This document shows, one piece after another, positions 32,723-43,833 of a stretch of 64,000 bases of DNA. Position 1 is the first letter of the stretch, and each line of letters starts with the position of its first letter. The notes below the pieces were generated by a model that saw only the letters and a list, made by a program, of their open reading frames with translations, was not told the DNA's origin and searched no databases. The stretch covers positions 1 to 64,000 of the forward strand of contig LLCB01000272.1 of assembly GCA_001414345.1 (NCBI GenBank), in the 5' to 3' direction. The DNA is from Hymenoscyphus infarciens. Its lineage: Eukaryota > Ascomycota > Leotiomycetes > Helotiales > Helotiaceae. Both the position numbers and the translations under genes were made by a program.

Positions 32723-33183
32723 TTACTTTTCAAGTTCTTTGGGGAGACGAATGAACTGTGGGAAGCGGGGGTCGGGGAATAGAGCTGGAGGCCTGTTTTC
32801 TTCGTTTAAATGGAGCAAAAAGCTTTGGAGATTGTGATTGTCATTATGAAATTGGCCAACAGAGTCTCTGTGATAATCGATGGATTCGATGAGATCGTTG
32901 AGATGCTCAGTTTGAGAAAAATTGGTTTTCTTTCGAAGCCGAAGTGACCAATTTTGGAGAGTGGTTTGAGGAGAGCCATTTTGAAGTTGAAGGTGATTTA
33001 TGGAAACTCCAAGAGAAGTGACGGAGGCGACGAGATCATTCATGAGCTTGTGTTGAGGATGACTCTCGATTTCCTGATCTGCGTGTGAAGTGTAGTCAGC
33101 GTCCCGGTGGACGCAATCCAATTCAGGGAGAGGCTAGTTCAAGATTCTCATTTACCTTGGTCTCGGGCGTGGGAAGTGTTCAT
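32723..33183 (-). CDS. Small hypothetical protein, two exons (127 residues)
   Basis: Exon 1 is 33156-33183 (MNTSHARDQ) and exon 2 is 32723-33078. A 77-nt intron with GTAAAT donor and GCAG acceptor joins them in frame to 127 residues ending IRLPKELEK. The sequence is helical and polar (NDLVASVTSLGVSINHLQLQ; HLNDLIESIDYHRDSV). A canonical GTAAGT overlaps the stop codon (AAGTAAGT), so the gene might continue into the frames at 31935-32517, but I found no acceptor giving a consistent frame. Family not recognised. A possible decayed relative lies at 34793-35281. Confidence 0.45.
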
Positions 33184-34792
33184 TGTAATTTCGTCGAGTT
33201 ATTGGCGTTGACACTTCTCATAGTATGAAGTTGGGGTGCCACTTATTTTGTCCACTGCCAGCTGTGGAGGGCTGGATTTGAAGCCTTTTGCTGCTTTATT
33301 TGCCAAGGCAAAGGGAAATTCCTAAATGACTTTAAGGGCTAATCATCTAGTGCGTGTTAAGTTGTTAGAGCTGCCCTTTTACAAAGAAAACTAAGACTAT
33401 CTCAAGATTGGTATGTATGGAAGTTTAAACAAACATAGTGTTTTCTGCTAAATAAAACTTTAATCCTGTGTAACAAAAACCTGCACACTGAACAAAATTA
33501 TCCTAAAATTCTAGAAGAACGCAAGGTCAAATTAAGAACTTTCTGAAAATTCAAGGTGTCTTGCACTGGAGTATGTTCCGTCTTTCAATCTATGTATTTT
33601 GACTCTCGAGGACAATCCTATTATCTAAATGAGTTCACACTGAAACTAGCATATAGTTTTATATTATCTACATTTTAAATAATACCAAGTCTAAATCTTT
33701 TTTCAAACTACCTCAACCTTCTTATATAAGTCTAACATCTAAACATTTATACGCTAAGATAAATCATGATGTAATAGCTGAGAGTCTAATAAAAACACAC
33801 CTATATAACAACAAAAGCAGTCCTTTCTATAAGGTTGTAATTATCTAATAAGAGAGTTGGTTTGACTAAGTGGAAGGCTTTTAGGCAATCTAAGGCCTAA
33901 CCATTTACGAGTTTCTCCTCAGTAATACTATGAAGCGTAACCTAGATGTATCGATGGCTTCATATAAATTATCTATTATAATCTTCTTTGTCGTCTTTTC
34001 TTAACCTTTTACCCCTATATTTGTGACTTTCTCCATGTTATAATCCAGTATACTTTCCGCTTCTACTCACAAGCCCCCCAAGATCTCCATAGCTCCTCGA
34101 ACTTTGTATTTCGGACTTGCTTGAACCTTGTATTTGGTGGATCGATTTTAGTCCACTTCTTGAGGCGCTCAATCTTACCAGCATTGGTAGGCTCTGTATA
34201 AAAAAAAAGTTAGCATTCTCCTTTCAAAAACAAGGTGGGGGGATTGGGGTTACACATAAGATGTTAAGCTTTCCCACACAGCGTTTCCATGCGTGTTTCA
34301 AGCGCACACCATCCATCTTCCCAAGAATCGTGACATCCAGACGTTTTCAGAAAAGAGAAACTATCACGCGAGAAGTATTTTTCTGCCCCATCAGCAGGAG
34401 GGAGAACAAATTTTCTTGGACTTCGCCATAAGAGAGGTCCGCGTTTCATTCCGCAATCGTCTACTAAGAGCACCAAGATTTCAAAGAGAAAGCAGAAATA
34501 GTATGAAGCCAAGAAGAGGGGCTTCTACTCTCCAGAGCGTCGAAACTAAAGTCGTCATTATCTCCAGGTTCTTCAAACTTCCATCCACAAAGGTCGACCC
34601 AATTAATAGCTAGTCTGTGTAGAGCGGTGTTGTGCTTGCTGCATCCAACTTCATTTGGGCTAAAGTCACAGCATATAGAAAATGCTTCCCCCGCTTCCCC
34701 TTCTTCCTTTTGACAAATACCGCCGGCCTAGATTACGTTATCTAGAAGGCACTTGGTTCTTCTATGAACAATCTATCATATCGAGTTCTGGA
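33184..34792. other. Intergenic, no supportable gene
   Basis: 33300-34050 is AT-rich but keeps CA/TG, so it is not RIP-saturated. Plus frames at 34117-34613 and a minus frame at 34264-34512 overlap on opposite strands and show no splice sites or motifs. I see nothing definite. Confidence 0.35.
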
Positions 34793-35281
34793 TCAAAATA
34801 ATCTAGTAGGCAGCGTTTCGGGTTGACGATGTCTCTGTAGTTGGCATTGTTGACTCTCCCGGGAATTGTTGCTAGGAATTAGAGATTCAGCTCTAAGTGC
34901 GCCTGATATGCTTCTTTGCAGGCGCTTGCGATTATATAGATCCGCGAAAGGCTCATTCCTCAGTCCCAACTGGCTGTAATGATTTGCCCATTTGCTTTGG
35001 AAGCGGAGGTCCAAATTACCCTGCACGATTTGGTGGTCTATTACCAAAAGGAAATAAAGAAAGGGGGATGGGTACACGCTTTCGGAGTTTGAAACTGTGG
35101 GAAGCGGACACCATAACTGTTGTGCAAAGTCAAATGATTTGAATTGAGCAGTTCGTAATTTTGCTGAAGAACACTGACTGAACTCTTCCCTCAACAATTG
35201 CAACGAAACTTGGACATCTTCGCCAGGCTTGGCAACTAAATGTTCAACAGAGCCGACCGATGCGACAAGGTTATTGACGAG
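34793..35281 (-). pseudogene. Candidate decayed paralogue of the small gene at 32.7-33.2 kb
   Basis: After a CTAG acceptor-like site, the minus frame from 35281 reads LVNNLVASVGSVEHLVAKPG and stays open to 34793. The opening resembles NDLVASVTSLG of the other gene. Further on, the DNA ACTGTGGGAAGCGG (35094-35107) is identical to 32755-32768, where it encodes RFPQF; here the RFPQF reading (followed by QTPKA) is in a different frame from the N-terminal part, suggesting a frameshift. No first exon could be fixed. Both the relationship and the pseudogene status are tentative. Confidence 0.25.
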
Positions 35282-35852
35282 CTAGTATTGAGAAAGTTGA
35301 ATAGCAGTGCCTTGATCTTTGTTGTTGGGTGGAAAAGCATGTTCGTTTTTGTTTCTGCTGGAGGCAAATTTTGGTCCTGTCTCGTTGGAGGCGGCGAGCA
35401 GGATCGCGATATGGGGTGTTTGGCGTATTGCAATTGTTGTTGTTGAAAGGGTTTCATGAAGCTGAGTGTGTCAGTTGGAAGATGTCTTTTTGGGTACAGG
35501 ACACATTGTGATTTGGGGATTTCCCCTTACTGTTATGCTCTTACTTCTTACTACCCTTCAAAAAAAAGGATAAAAAGGATGTAAGGAGAGGGGAGGAGAG
35601 AAGACGGAATCGAGCGGGGAAATAGCTTTGCTTACTTCTTCGTTTAGAGGCCCTAAAATAACCACACTTCTTGATTGTTCGATAGCCCTCTTACTCTCTC
35701 CTTCCTTGTTCGGTTATAAGATTGCGATGACAAGAAGACGAGAGTACGCATGAGATAGTGTGAGTCTCAAGCGGGTGTTAGATAGCAAGTGAGCGAGCGA
35801 GCGAGCGTGGGATTTCATCATATATTAAATTCTATTTACTTGGGATACCGTA
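35282..35852. other. Left flank of island 2
   Basis: No supportable gene; short frames at 35240-35511 only. Contains a GAGC microsatellite (GAGCGAGCGAGCGAGC near 35790) and a G/A-rich tract (35570-35620). Normal composition up to the target-site duplication at 35853-35857. Confidence 0.35.
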
Positions 35853-35857
35853 GTAGA

Positions 35858-35987
35858 TGTTGAACATCCGTACCTGTCACGTGATGTAGGTCTTCCTAAA
35901 CCCTCTTATATATAAGTAGAGAGCAATTCCTCTCTAGAATTACTTAAGTAATATAATAATATTAAACCTTATACTATCCTTTTAATA
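35858..35987 (+). repeat. 5' LTR of the copia-type element
   Basis: 130 bp, TGTTGAAC...TTTTAATA (a RIP form of a CA end). Its left ~80 bp keep CA and TG (ACATCCG, CTGTCACGTGATG), while its right ~45 bp are mutated (AATTACTTAAG where the 3' LTR has AATTGCTCAAG). It contains TATATATAAG, a plausible TATA box for element transcription. Confidence 0.9.
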
Positions 35988-36002
35988 GGTTATAAGCCTA
36001 GA
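35988..36002 (+). promoter_or_regulatory. Primer-binding site of half-tRNA type (initiator Met)
   Basis: Immediately after the 5' LTR, GGTTATAAGCCTAG equals GGTTATGAGCCC with RIP-type changes. That sequence is complementary to the anticodon region of initiator methionine tRNA, the internal (half-tRNA) priming site known from Drosophila copia and several fungal Ty1/copia elements. Confidence 0.6.
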
Positions 36003-36499
36003 ATTCTACCCTAGACTTATTAATTAAATTACTACTAAGTCCTTAAATAATTCCTTAATCTAGTATAAGCGTATTCTACTAATAGATATATAAGTTATTA
36101 TAATTTAAAAACAGGATCTCTTATGTCTATTATACCTAGTATTACTACTCCTAATTTATCTTAATATATGTTATAATAAAAGTACTAAGATACCTAAGTA
36201 CTAAAATACTAGGTTAACCTCTAACCTAACCTCTAACCTAGCTTATATAGCTCCTTAGTAGTAAAAAACTTAGTAATCTTAAAGAAGTTAAAAAATACTA
36301 ACCTCTTAATATACTACCTAGATAGCTTATAAAGTTATATTAATATAAGTGAAAATTTTAAAATAAATATATTAGAAGAAATAAGGTCTTAGAAGATTAC
36401 TAAGAGCTATATTAAGAGCTAATTTAAGATAAGTTAAGAAAGGCTAGGAGTAGCTTTAAGAAGGCGCTTCCTAGTCTATTAAATAATAAAGAAGATAAG

Positions 36500-39400
36500 A
36501 TAGTACTTACTTATATTATACTTTAGACTTAATCTTTTTCTCTATTATACTTAAACTCTTTTTTAAACTTATCTTAAACACTTTTATAAAGACGACTTAC
36601 TTAAAGACTCTAACTATATACTCTCTAATCTAGAATCTGAATCTAAAACTAAATCTAAAACTAATACTAGCTCTAATACTACTAAATTATCTTTATTAGA
36701 AAACGAACTTCTTTCTTCTCTTCTAAGCTTTATAAATATCTTTAGACTCTATATTAAAGAACCTTTATTTATTACTTCTATCTCCTCTACTCCTAGCCTA
36801 CCTAGCTCTCTTTAATTATATCTATTAAAAATTAAACTTAGAATAATATCTAAGAGCTTAATAAAGCTAACTAGACTAAATAAGAAAGACGAGTTATTAA
36901 TAGCCTTTATATTAAAGACTACTATTATAAGTAGCTTATTACTTATAAGAAGTAGTAACTAGATATCCTCTTAGTAGTATAAGCTATAGGTCTTAGATAA
37001 GCTACTATTCTAAAGCTAATAGTAGCTAAGAAGAAAGAATATAGAAAGGAAAATAAAGAATAAGTTAAATTCTTAGATATTAGATCCTATATAATATATA
37101 ATAAGTATAGCTTCTTAGTTAAGAACTATATTAAGAATAATAGTAATAATATTTTATAACTTCTTATAAAACTTAAGAATAGATTTTAGTTTAAAGAATT
37201 AGTATAATTTAATCGACTTATAAGTAAGCTCTTATCCTTATAGCTTAACGTCTTTACCTCTATTTAAGAGTATAACTCTTAGTTTCTCTAGATCGATTAT
37301 AAGCTCTTACTTATCTTACTAGATGCTAAACTTAAGAATCCTTAGTTTAGCTAACTCTATATATTTAGTCTTACTCTAGTATATAACACTTTTAAAAGAT
37401 ATTAAGCCTAGACTTATAACTACGTTAATAATACTAGCTATATTATACCTATTAGTAAACTTATAATAGTTGTCTAAAAGAAGGAATAGTATATAACTAT
37501 AGATACTAATAATATAATAATAGGTATACTTACTTATAAATAATCTAGAACTAATAAAATACTAAAATATATATACTATAGAAAAATATATTATCTAGAA
37601 GTAAACTATATTAAGAAACATTCTTATCTAAAGCTAGCTTATAATAAGTAAATAGCTAATAAGGTAGCTATAAAAGCTATTAAACGTAAGAAGCGTCCTT
37701 GCCTCTAAAATAATATTTAGGATTAGAAAAAGAAGTTAAAAGATAAGAATACTAAGACTACTACTATAGTATTTATAAAACTATTAGTTATTAACTAAAA
37801 TAATAAAGCTAACTACTACTCTATCTCTTATTAGGCCTAGATAGTATATCTTATACCTAATCTTAAAATACTAAGAGCCTTAATACTTAAATCCTTATTA
37901 TAAAGATAGATTATTAATAATAGATACTCTAAATCTATCTATTACTAGAAGTTACTCTTTATAAATCTAAAGCCTTTAAACTCTAATAAACTATAAGTAA
38001 TAGTAGGTATTAGTAGAATACGATTATCTATTATCTTTAAAGGAATAGTAAAGTTAGTTATAGAAACAGAAACTAGACTATAGATACTACTACTCTTTAA
38101 TATACTCTACTACTTTACTTTAAAAGCTAATCTTCTCTCTTTTTTATAGCTACTAAATAAGAGACTCTAAATAGACTTATAGAAAACATATAAGCATATT
38201 TAGACTCTGCTAAATACTAAAACTCTATACGTTTATAAACTTACTATTAAAAGTAACCTCTAGATATTAATACTAAGAACTCTTCCTAGTACTATAATTT
38301 AGCCTATAGAGCGTAAAGGACTTCTAGTACTCCTAAGCTAACATAAGCTCCTACTACGCTCTTACCTATACTCTAAAATATTAGCTAAAGCCTAGATCGC
38401 TTATACTAATAAGCTAGTAAATATAACTTAGTATACTCGCTTAAGACATATAAGTAATAAAGTAATTAAGACACTTTATAAAAGATCTCATAGTATAGAT
38501 AAAAAGACATATATAGAAGGCTATATATATACCACCTATATAGAAGAGTATATAAAATCAGTTCCTTATTTAGACTATATAAAGCCTAGACGTTATTCTA
38601 TAGAATTAGTATATATAGACATTATAGAACCTCTAAAACCTAGACTATTTAGTTTTTAATATTAGATATACTTTTATTATAATAAAACAAAAGACATAGA
38701 AGTCTATAGTATAAAACATAAAAGTAATATATTAGCCTATTTTAAGGAATATAAGACTATCTATAAGCGCTCTAAATAATAGATCTATCGTATTCATAGT
38801 AATAATAAGAGTAAATATATTAGTATTACTCTTAGTAAATATCTTAAAGAAGAAGATATTATACTTAAAACTATAATTCTAAATAATTCTAAAATAAATA
38901 AAGCTATTAAACGCCTAAGCTAAACCTTATAATAGATAGTAGAGATAATAAGAAGGTATTATCTTAACTTTTATACTAACTACTTTTAGTCTAAATTATT
39001 ATAAACCTCTGTCTATCTTTACTAAAGATATATTTATATAGCTACTAAAATTTCCTCTTTTAAGGCTATTACTAGCTTATACTCTTATATTAATTATTTA
39101 AGAATTATAAAGTTATAGTATATAGTTCTTAAAAATAAGCTTAAAAAGAGTAAGCTTAAAGAGGCTTAAACTTTTTCTAGACACTTAATAGGCTATAAAG
39201 AAGATTATATTAAGTAGATCTAGACTACTAATAAGAAAATCGTTTAAGCTAATAATATTTATATTAATAAAATATAAGTTAACTTATAAGAGAAAGAACT
39301 AGTATCTAAAGTCTCTATCTCTAAGATTACTCTAGACTAACGACTTAATAAAGTAGATTCTAATTAATAATAAAGTAAGATAGTTAACCTTGAAGCTAAC

Positions 39401-41535
39401 CTTATATTTAAAATTAAGAGAGCTGTTATAGATACTACTAAAGTAGTTATAAAGCTAATTAAGAAGTCTTATAAACATAAGTTATAGATACTAGTAGAAT
39501 ACGCTAGTAGGAAATAAAAGATTAAAGACTTATATTTCTAGAAGAAAGAGGTTAAATAAAGAAACTATGAGTATACCTAAGACTAGGCTACTTACTACCT
39601 TTACCTAAGCTTAAAGGCTTTAGATTTATAGAGCTATTTAATAATTTAGAAAATAATATCCTAGTACTTTATTAAAACAAAGAAGTAATACCTCTACCTA
39701 CTCTATTACTACTAAAGCCTATAATCGTTATATACTATAATCTAGCTATATCTACTACTACGAGAGTATTAAGGTTATAAGTACGTTAGAAGTTATAATC
39801 CTTTATAGACGACGATAGCTTTAATCTTAGTAGTCTAAAAACCTTACTAGATAATATAGTAGACTATATAGACGACTATAGCCTTTAACTAGGACTTCTA
39901 TCTAACTTACTACTATTCGCTCTTATCTATTAACTAATTAATAAGACCTACTTTATAGTAGTACTACTAGCCTAGGTATAAAATAACGTCTTTAAGCTCT
40001 AAACTTATAAGTAGGCCTATATATATACTAAAGCCTAAAAGTAGATAGAAGCTAAAAATAAGAAGATTAATTCTATTAAGGAAAACAGCATCTAGGAGAA
40101 GGTTAAGAGACTTATAAACTAAAGAGTTCTTATAAGTAGATAGGTTTATAAACTTAAAATAGGTAATAAAGGTTAGGTTATCTAGTATAAGGCTTACTAA
40201 ATAGTCTATAGTTTTAAATAAGAAGAGAGTATTAACTTTAATAAAACCTTTACTATTATTATAAAGCTAATAAGCTATAAACTTATCTTTATAATTACTA
40301 CTACTTTAAACTAGAAGATTAAATAGATAGACGTTAAAACTGTCTTTTTATATAGTAATATTAAAGAAGAAGTCTATATAGAACCTCTAAATAGTAGAGG
40401 AGATAGTACTAAAGTCTATAAACTTAAAAAAGTACTCTATAGATTAAAATAAGCTCTTAAAGTCTAGTATAATACTCTTTATAGCTTTCTAAAAACACTT
40501 AGCTTTAAACTACTTAATATAAATACTAGAGTCTTCTACTATAAAGATATTATTATTATAGCTTATGTCAACGACCTTCTTATTACTAGTAGCTTAATAA
40601 AAGAAATCAATAAAATTAAGATAGTACTTAGTTAACGATTTAAGATATTCGATCTTAGACTAGTAGCCTTCTATCTTAGAATAATAGTAACTTATAATAA
40701 AAGGCAACGTACTCTTTAGCTAGAATAATACGTCTATATTAAAAAAATACTTTATAACTTTAATATACTTAAAGCTAAGATATATTATACGCTAATAGAA
40801 GTAAATAATTATCTTATAAGTGCTTCTAAAGACTATAAGGTATTAAAGACCTTTAAACGTTAATATTAGTCTATAATAGGCTTACTTATATACGCTATAC
40901 TTAGTACTTAACTAGATATTACTTACTCTATATCTATTATAAGTAGATTCTTATCTAATCTAACTAATAAATATTAGATAGTAGTAAAACGAATTATACA
41001 TTATCTTAAGAGTACTATAAGCTATAACTTAGTATTTTAAGGCAAGCTTAAGAGACTTATAGGCTATTTAGATACCAACTAGGCTAGATACTATAAAACT
41101 AGATAATCTACTTCTAGATACCTCTTTAATATTAGTAGTAGTACTATCTTATAGTTATTTAAAAGATAGGCTACGGTCTCGCTATCTTTATATAAAGTAG
41201 AACTTAAGAGAGAGATAAATACTATAAATAAAGCTATTTAGCTACGACGTCTTCTAGACTAGCTTATCTTAGAGACTAAACTAAGGGTTATTATAGTAAT
41301 CCTCTATAATAATTAAGAGGCTATAATACTTATAAAAAACCTTATCTACTATAACTATACTAAGTATATCGCTATCTAAGACGCTAAGGTTAGAGAAGTA
41401 TAAGTTAAAGAATATATAAATCTTATGTTTATTAGTATAAAAGAGTAAGTAGTAGATAGACTTATAAAACCCCTTTTTAGGAATACTTTTAAGAAGTTCT
41501 AATTCTTAATAGATGTTGAGAAGAGAGGTGTTTAA
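36500..41535 (+). pseudogene. RIP-destroyed copia gag-pol
   Basis: Gag lies at about 36500-37750 with its zinc knuckle at 37568-37610, where the CCHC residues are all Tyr. The aspartic protease site at 37910-37927 reads IINNRY, so catalytic D-S-G is now N-N-R. Integrase covers about 38390-38960 (IELVYIDIIEPLKPR, then the IHSNN region replacing the acidic IRSDNG-type site). RT runs from about 40160, with KKVLYRLKQA and the active-site box AYVNDLL at 40561-40581 (D to N). RNase H and the copia C-terminal part end near 41533. Gag to integrase share one frame and RT is in another, so at least one indel has occurred as well as RIP. Confidence 0.85.
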
Positions 41536-41879
41536 AAGCTTAGTAGAGTATCGCTATTACTCTATACTTGCTTAAAAATACTATAGAGCTATATCTAACA
41601 CTTTAAAGAAAATAAAGAAAGGTTATATAATATACTCTTTATACTTATACTATTATACTTTTAGATACTAAAGAATAGATCTAGTACTTAAAAAACGTTT
41701 TTTATTATAGTTTTTAAAAGTTATATAACTATATAATATAAATTATAAGAGGAGATTATATTACTAAGACTAACGATTCGTATTATATAGTCGGCTACCT
41801 AGCGCCCTAGCTACTATACTAACTATCTATATATACCTAATACCTAAAACATCTTATAATCAACTCTCTCTATTATCTA

Positions 41880-43563
41880 TAAATTATCTTTTTAAATACT
41901 TACTCTACTTAAAAAATATCAAATACTAGAATTGCTCTAGGTATAACTCTTAAGAAGTTAAAAGCTGTTACCTTCTTAAAAGAACTCTTCTTTAACTTTA
42001 TAAATATTAATACTTAATATCTAAAACTCCTATTACCTAGAAGTCTAAAGACTAACTCTACTAGTTATAATATCTAGTATTACTTATCTAAAATTAATAG
42101 TATCTATAATAAAGTATACTTACTCTACTAGATTATATAACACTCTATTACTTATTATATAAAGTAGGAAAAGGCAAACTAGTAAGATAATATAAATAAG
42201 TACTACTCTCTATTTAAATACTTTTTATATATCTTTAGCCTAGACTAAATTAAGTCCTAAGACATAATTATTACACTTATAGTTACTTAGATAGAAACCT
42301 AGGTTAAAATAAACTAGTTATAATACCTTACTATACTATAGTATACCTAGGTTATAGTTATTAAACGAAAACTCTTTATAGGTCTACGACTCCTTATTTT
42401 AGATACTAATACTAAAGTTAAGTATTAAGATACTAATATCGTCTCTTTTATAAGTCTACTTAGTATATAAAGAAAATTTATTAACTATTTATAAAAAGAT
42501 AGAGATATAAGAAACCTTAATATTTAGATTAGTAAAGGAGGTAATACTAGTTTAGTTAAGAGATGTCTAGCTATCTTAAGTTACTTTATTTAGAACCTTA
42601 CTAATAACTAGGACTACCTTAAACAGTAGCCTTAGAGTCCTAGTTATCTTAAAGCTACTAGTTTTAAATAAGTTACTTTTAGTACTTAAATTAACTCTTA
42701 TAACTATACTCTTCTTATTAGAGCACTAATAAATGAAGTTATTAATCTCTATTCTTAGAAGCTCTTAAAAGGAAGAAAACCTATTCTAGTAGACCTAGCT
42801 CAGGATAACTCTAAGAGTGAATAGGCCTCTAACAACTACCCTAGGTATAATAGTACTAATTTAGACGATATCAAAGACAAGGATATAGAACCTATAAGAG
42901 TAGTAGAAGCTATAGAAGCAGTAGAATCTATAGAAGTAGTAGAACCTGTAAGAGCAGTAGAACCTATAAGAGCAGTAGAACCTATAAGAGCAGTAGAACC
43001 TATAAGAGTAATAGAAGCAGTAGAATCTATAGAAGACATATTACCATCTACTATACAAAGTCCTAAAATTAAGCTATCTCTAAAACGCCGTCGTCTTAAT
43101 ACTCCACTACCCCTACTATACTAGGTATCTGCTATACTCTCTAAAGAAGCCTTTCAAATACTACTCTAACCCTTACTAACGAGGCCTACTAACATCGTAT
43201 ACGCTAAGTATAGAAGACTCTTAATCGAACGTTTTACTAGTATATAAAGGTATATTAAAACCAATAGTACTAAGTATCTACTTAGTATTAATTAATTAAT
43301 TAAAGTTAAAGTTAAGCCTAGTACTAACACGCCTAAAAGACAAGACAAGAACACAAAGCATAAGCGACTTCTTATATATTCAAAAAAGTATATTAAGAAT
43401 TAACTAGACTAGCTAATAGATTTCTACTATATCCTAGATAACTATAACTATATAAATAATATAAGTATAAGAGGAGATACTATACTAGGTAACTTAACTA
43501 TAAGAGGCGTCTTAGTATATACTATAGATATAGAAGAAGAAGACAAAGTTAATACCTTAAATT
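41880..43563 (+). pseudogene. Additional decayed reading frame downstream of copia pol (about 560 codons)
   Basis: One uninterrupted plus frame can be followed for about 1.68 kb if TAA/TAG are read as RIP-altered Gln/Trp codons; no TGA occurs in it. It is in a different frame from RT and starts about 350 bp after the end of pol. Recognisable pieces are ALGITLKKLKAVTFLKELFF near the start, a repeat of six-residue VEPIRA-type units (42895-43040), a basic KLSLKRRRLNTP-like segment, and an acidic end (TIDIEEEDKVNTLN). It matches no retroelement domain I know (not RT, integrase, protease or a zinc knuckle). It could be an accessory protein, a captured host gene or the remains of another nested element. 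Confidence 0.55.
42895..43040 (+). repeat. 18-bp tandem repeat coding VEPIRA-type hexapeptides
   Basis: The unit GCAGTAGAACCTATAAGA recurs three to four times almost perfectly (42950-43010), with degenerate copies on both sides (AVESIE, VVEPVR, VIEAVE). It lies in the least RIP-damaged patch of island 2 and is in register with the extra frame, so it expands the protein without shifting it. Confidence 0.8.
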
Positions 43564-43698
43564 AACTTCTTAAAGGACTCTAATCAGTCTTCTCGCTTAT
43601 ATATTCTTCCCTAGCTTTTTATCCTTTAAAGGTTTTAGCTAAAGGTTTATTAAAGTATATTAGTATCGTAATCTAGGAGTATTTAGATCGAGTAGAAG

Positions 43699-43828
43699 TA
43701 TTAAACATTCGTACCTATTACGTAATATAGGTCTTTCTAAACTCTCTTATATATAAGTAGAGAGTAATTCCTCTCTAGAATTGCTCAAGCAATATAATAA
43801 TATCGAACCTCATACTATCCTTTCAACA
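43699..43828 (+). repeat. 3' LTR of the copia-type element
   Basis: 130 bp, TATTAAAC...CTTTCAACA. Complementary damage to the 5' LTR: its left part is RIP-mutated (TATTAAACATTCG for TGTTGAACATCCG; ATTACGTAATATAG for GTCACGTGATGTAG), whereas its right part is intact (AATTGCTCAAGCAAT, CGAACCTCATAC, TTTCAACA). Confidence 0.9.
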
Positions 43829-43833
43829 GTAGA

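Larger units (their letters stand above)
35858..43828 (+). mobile_element. Complete but inactivated Ty1/copia-type LTR retrotransposon (7971 bp)
   Basis: Bounded by two 130-bp LTRs and a perfect 5-bp target duplication GTAGA (35853-35857 and 43829-43833). The plus-strand order of primer site, Gag with zinc knuckle, protease, integrase, reverse transcriptase and RNase H (integrase before RT) is the Ty1/copia arrangement. At about 8 kb it is longer than the usual 5-6 kb; the excess is a decayed frame between pol and the 3' LTR. RIP-type TAA/TAG stops throughout mean it is dead. RIP is somewhat less complete than in island 1 (some CA/TG survive near 38.1-38.6 and 42.7-43.6 kb). Confidence 0.92.

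Noticed and set aside
42940..43014. Short CRISPR-like array
   Set aside because: The units are contiguous 18-mers without spacers, coding and in a eukaryotic transposon.
42836..43039. Minus-strand frame coding a Ser/Thr/Ile repeat (IGSTAL units)
   Set aside because: It is the reverse reading of the 18-bp tandem in the extra copia frame; the plus frame is the one continuous with flanking sequence.
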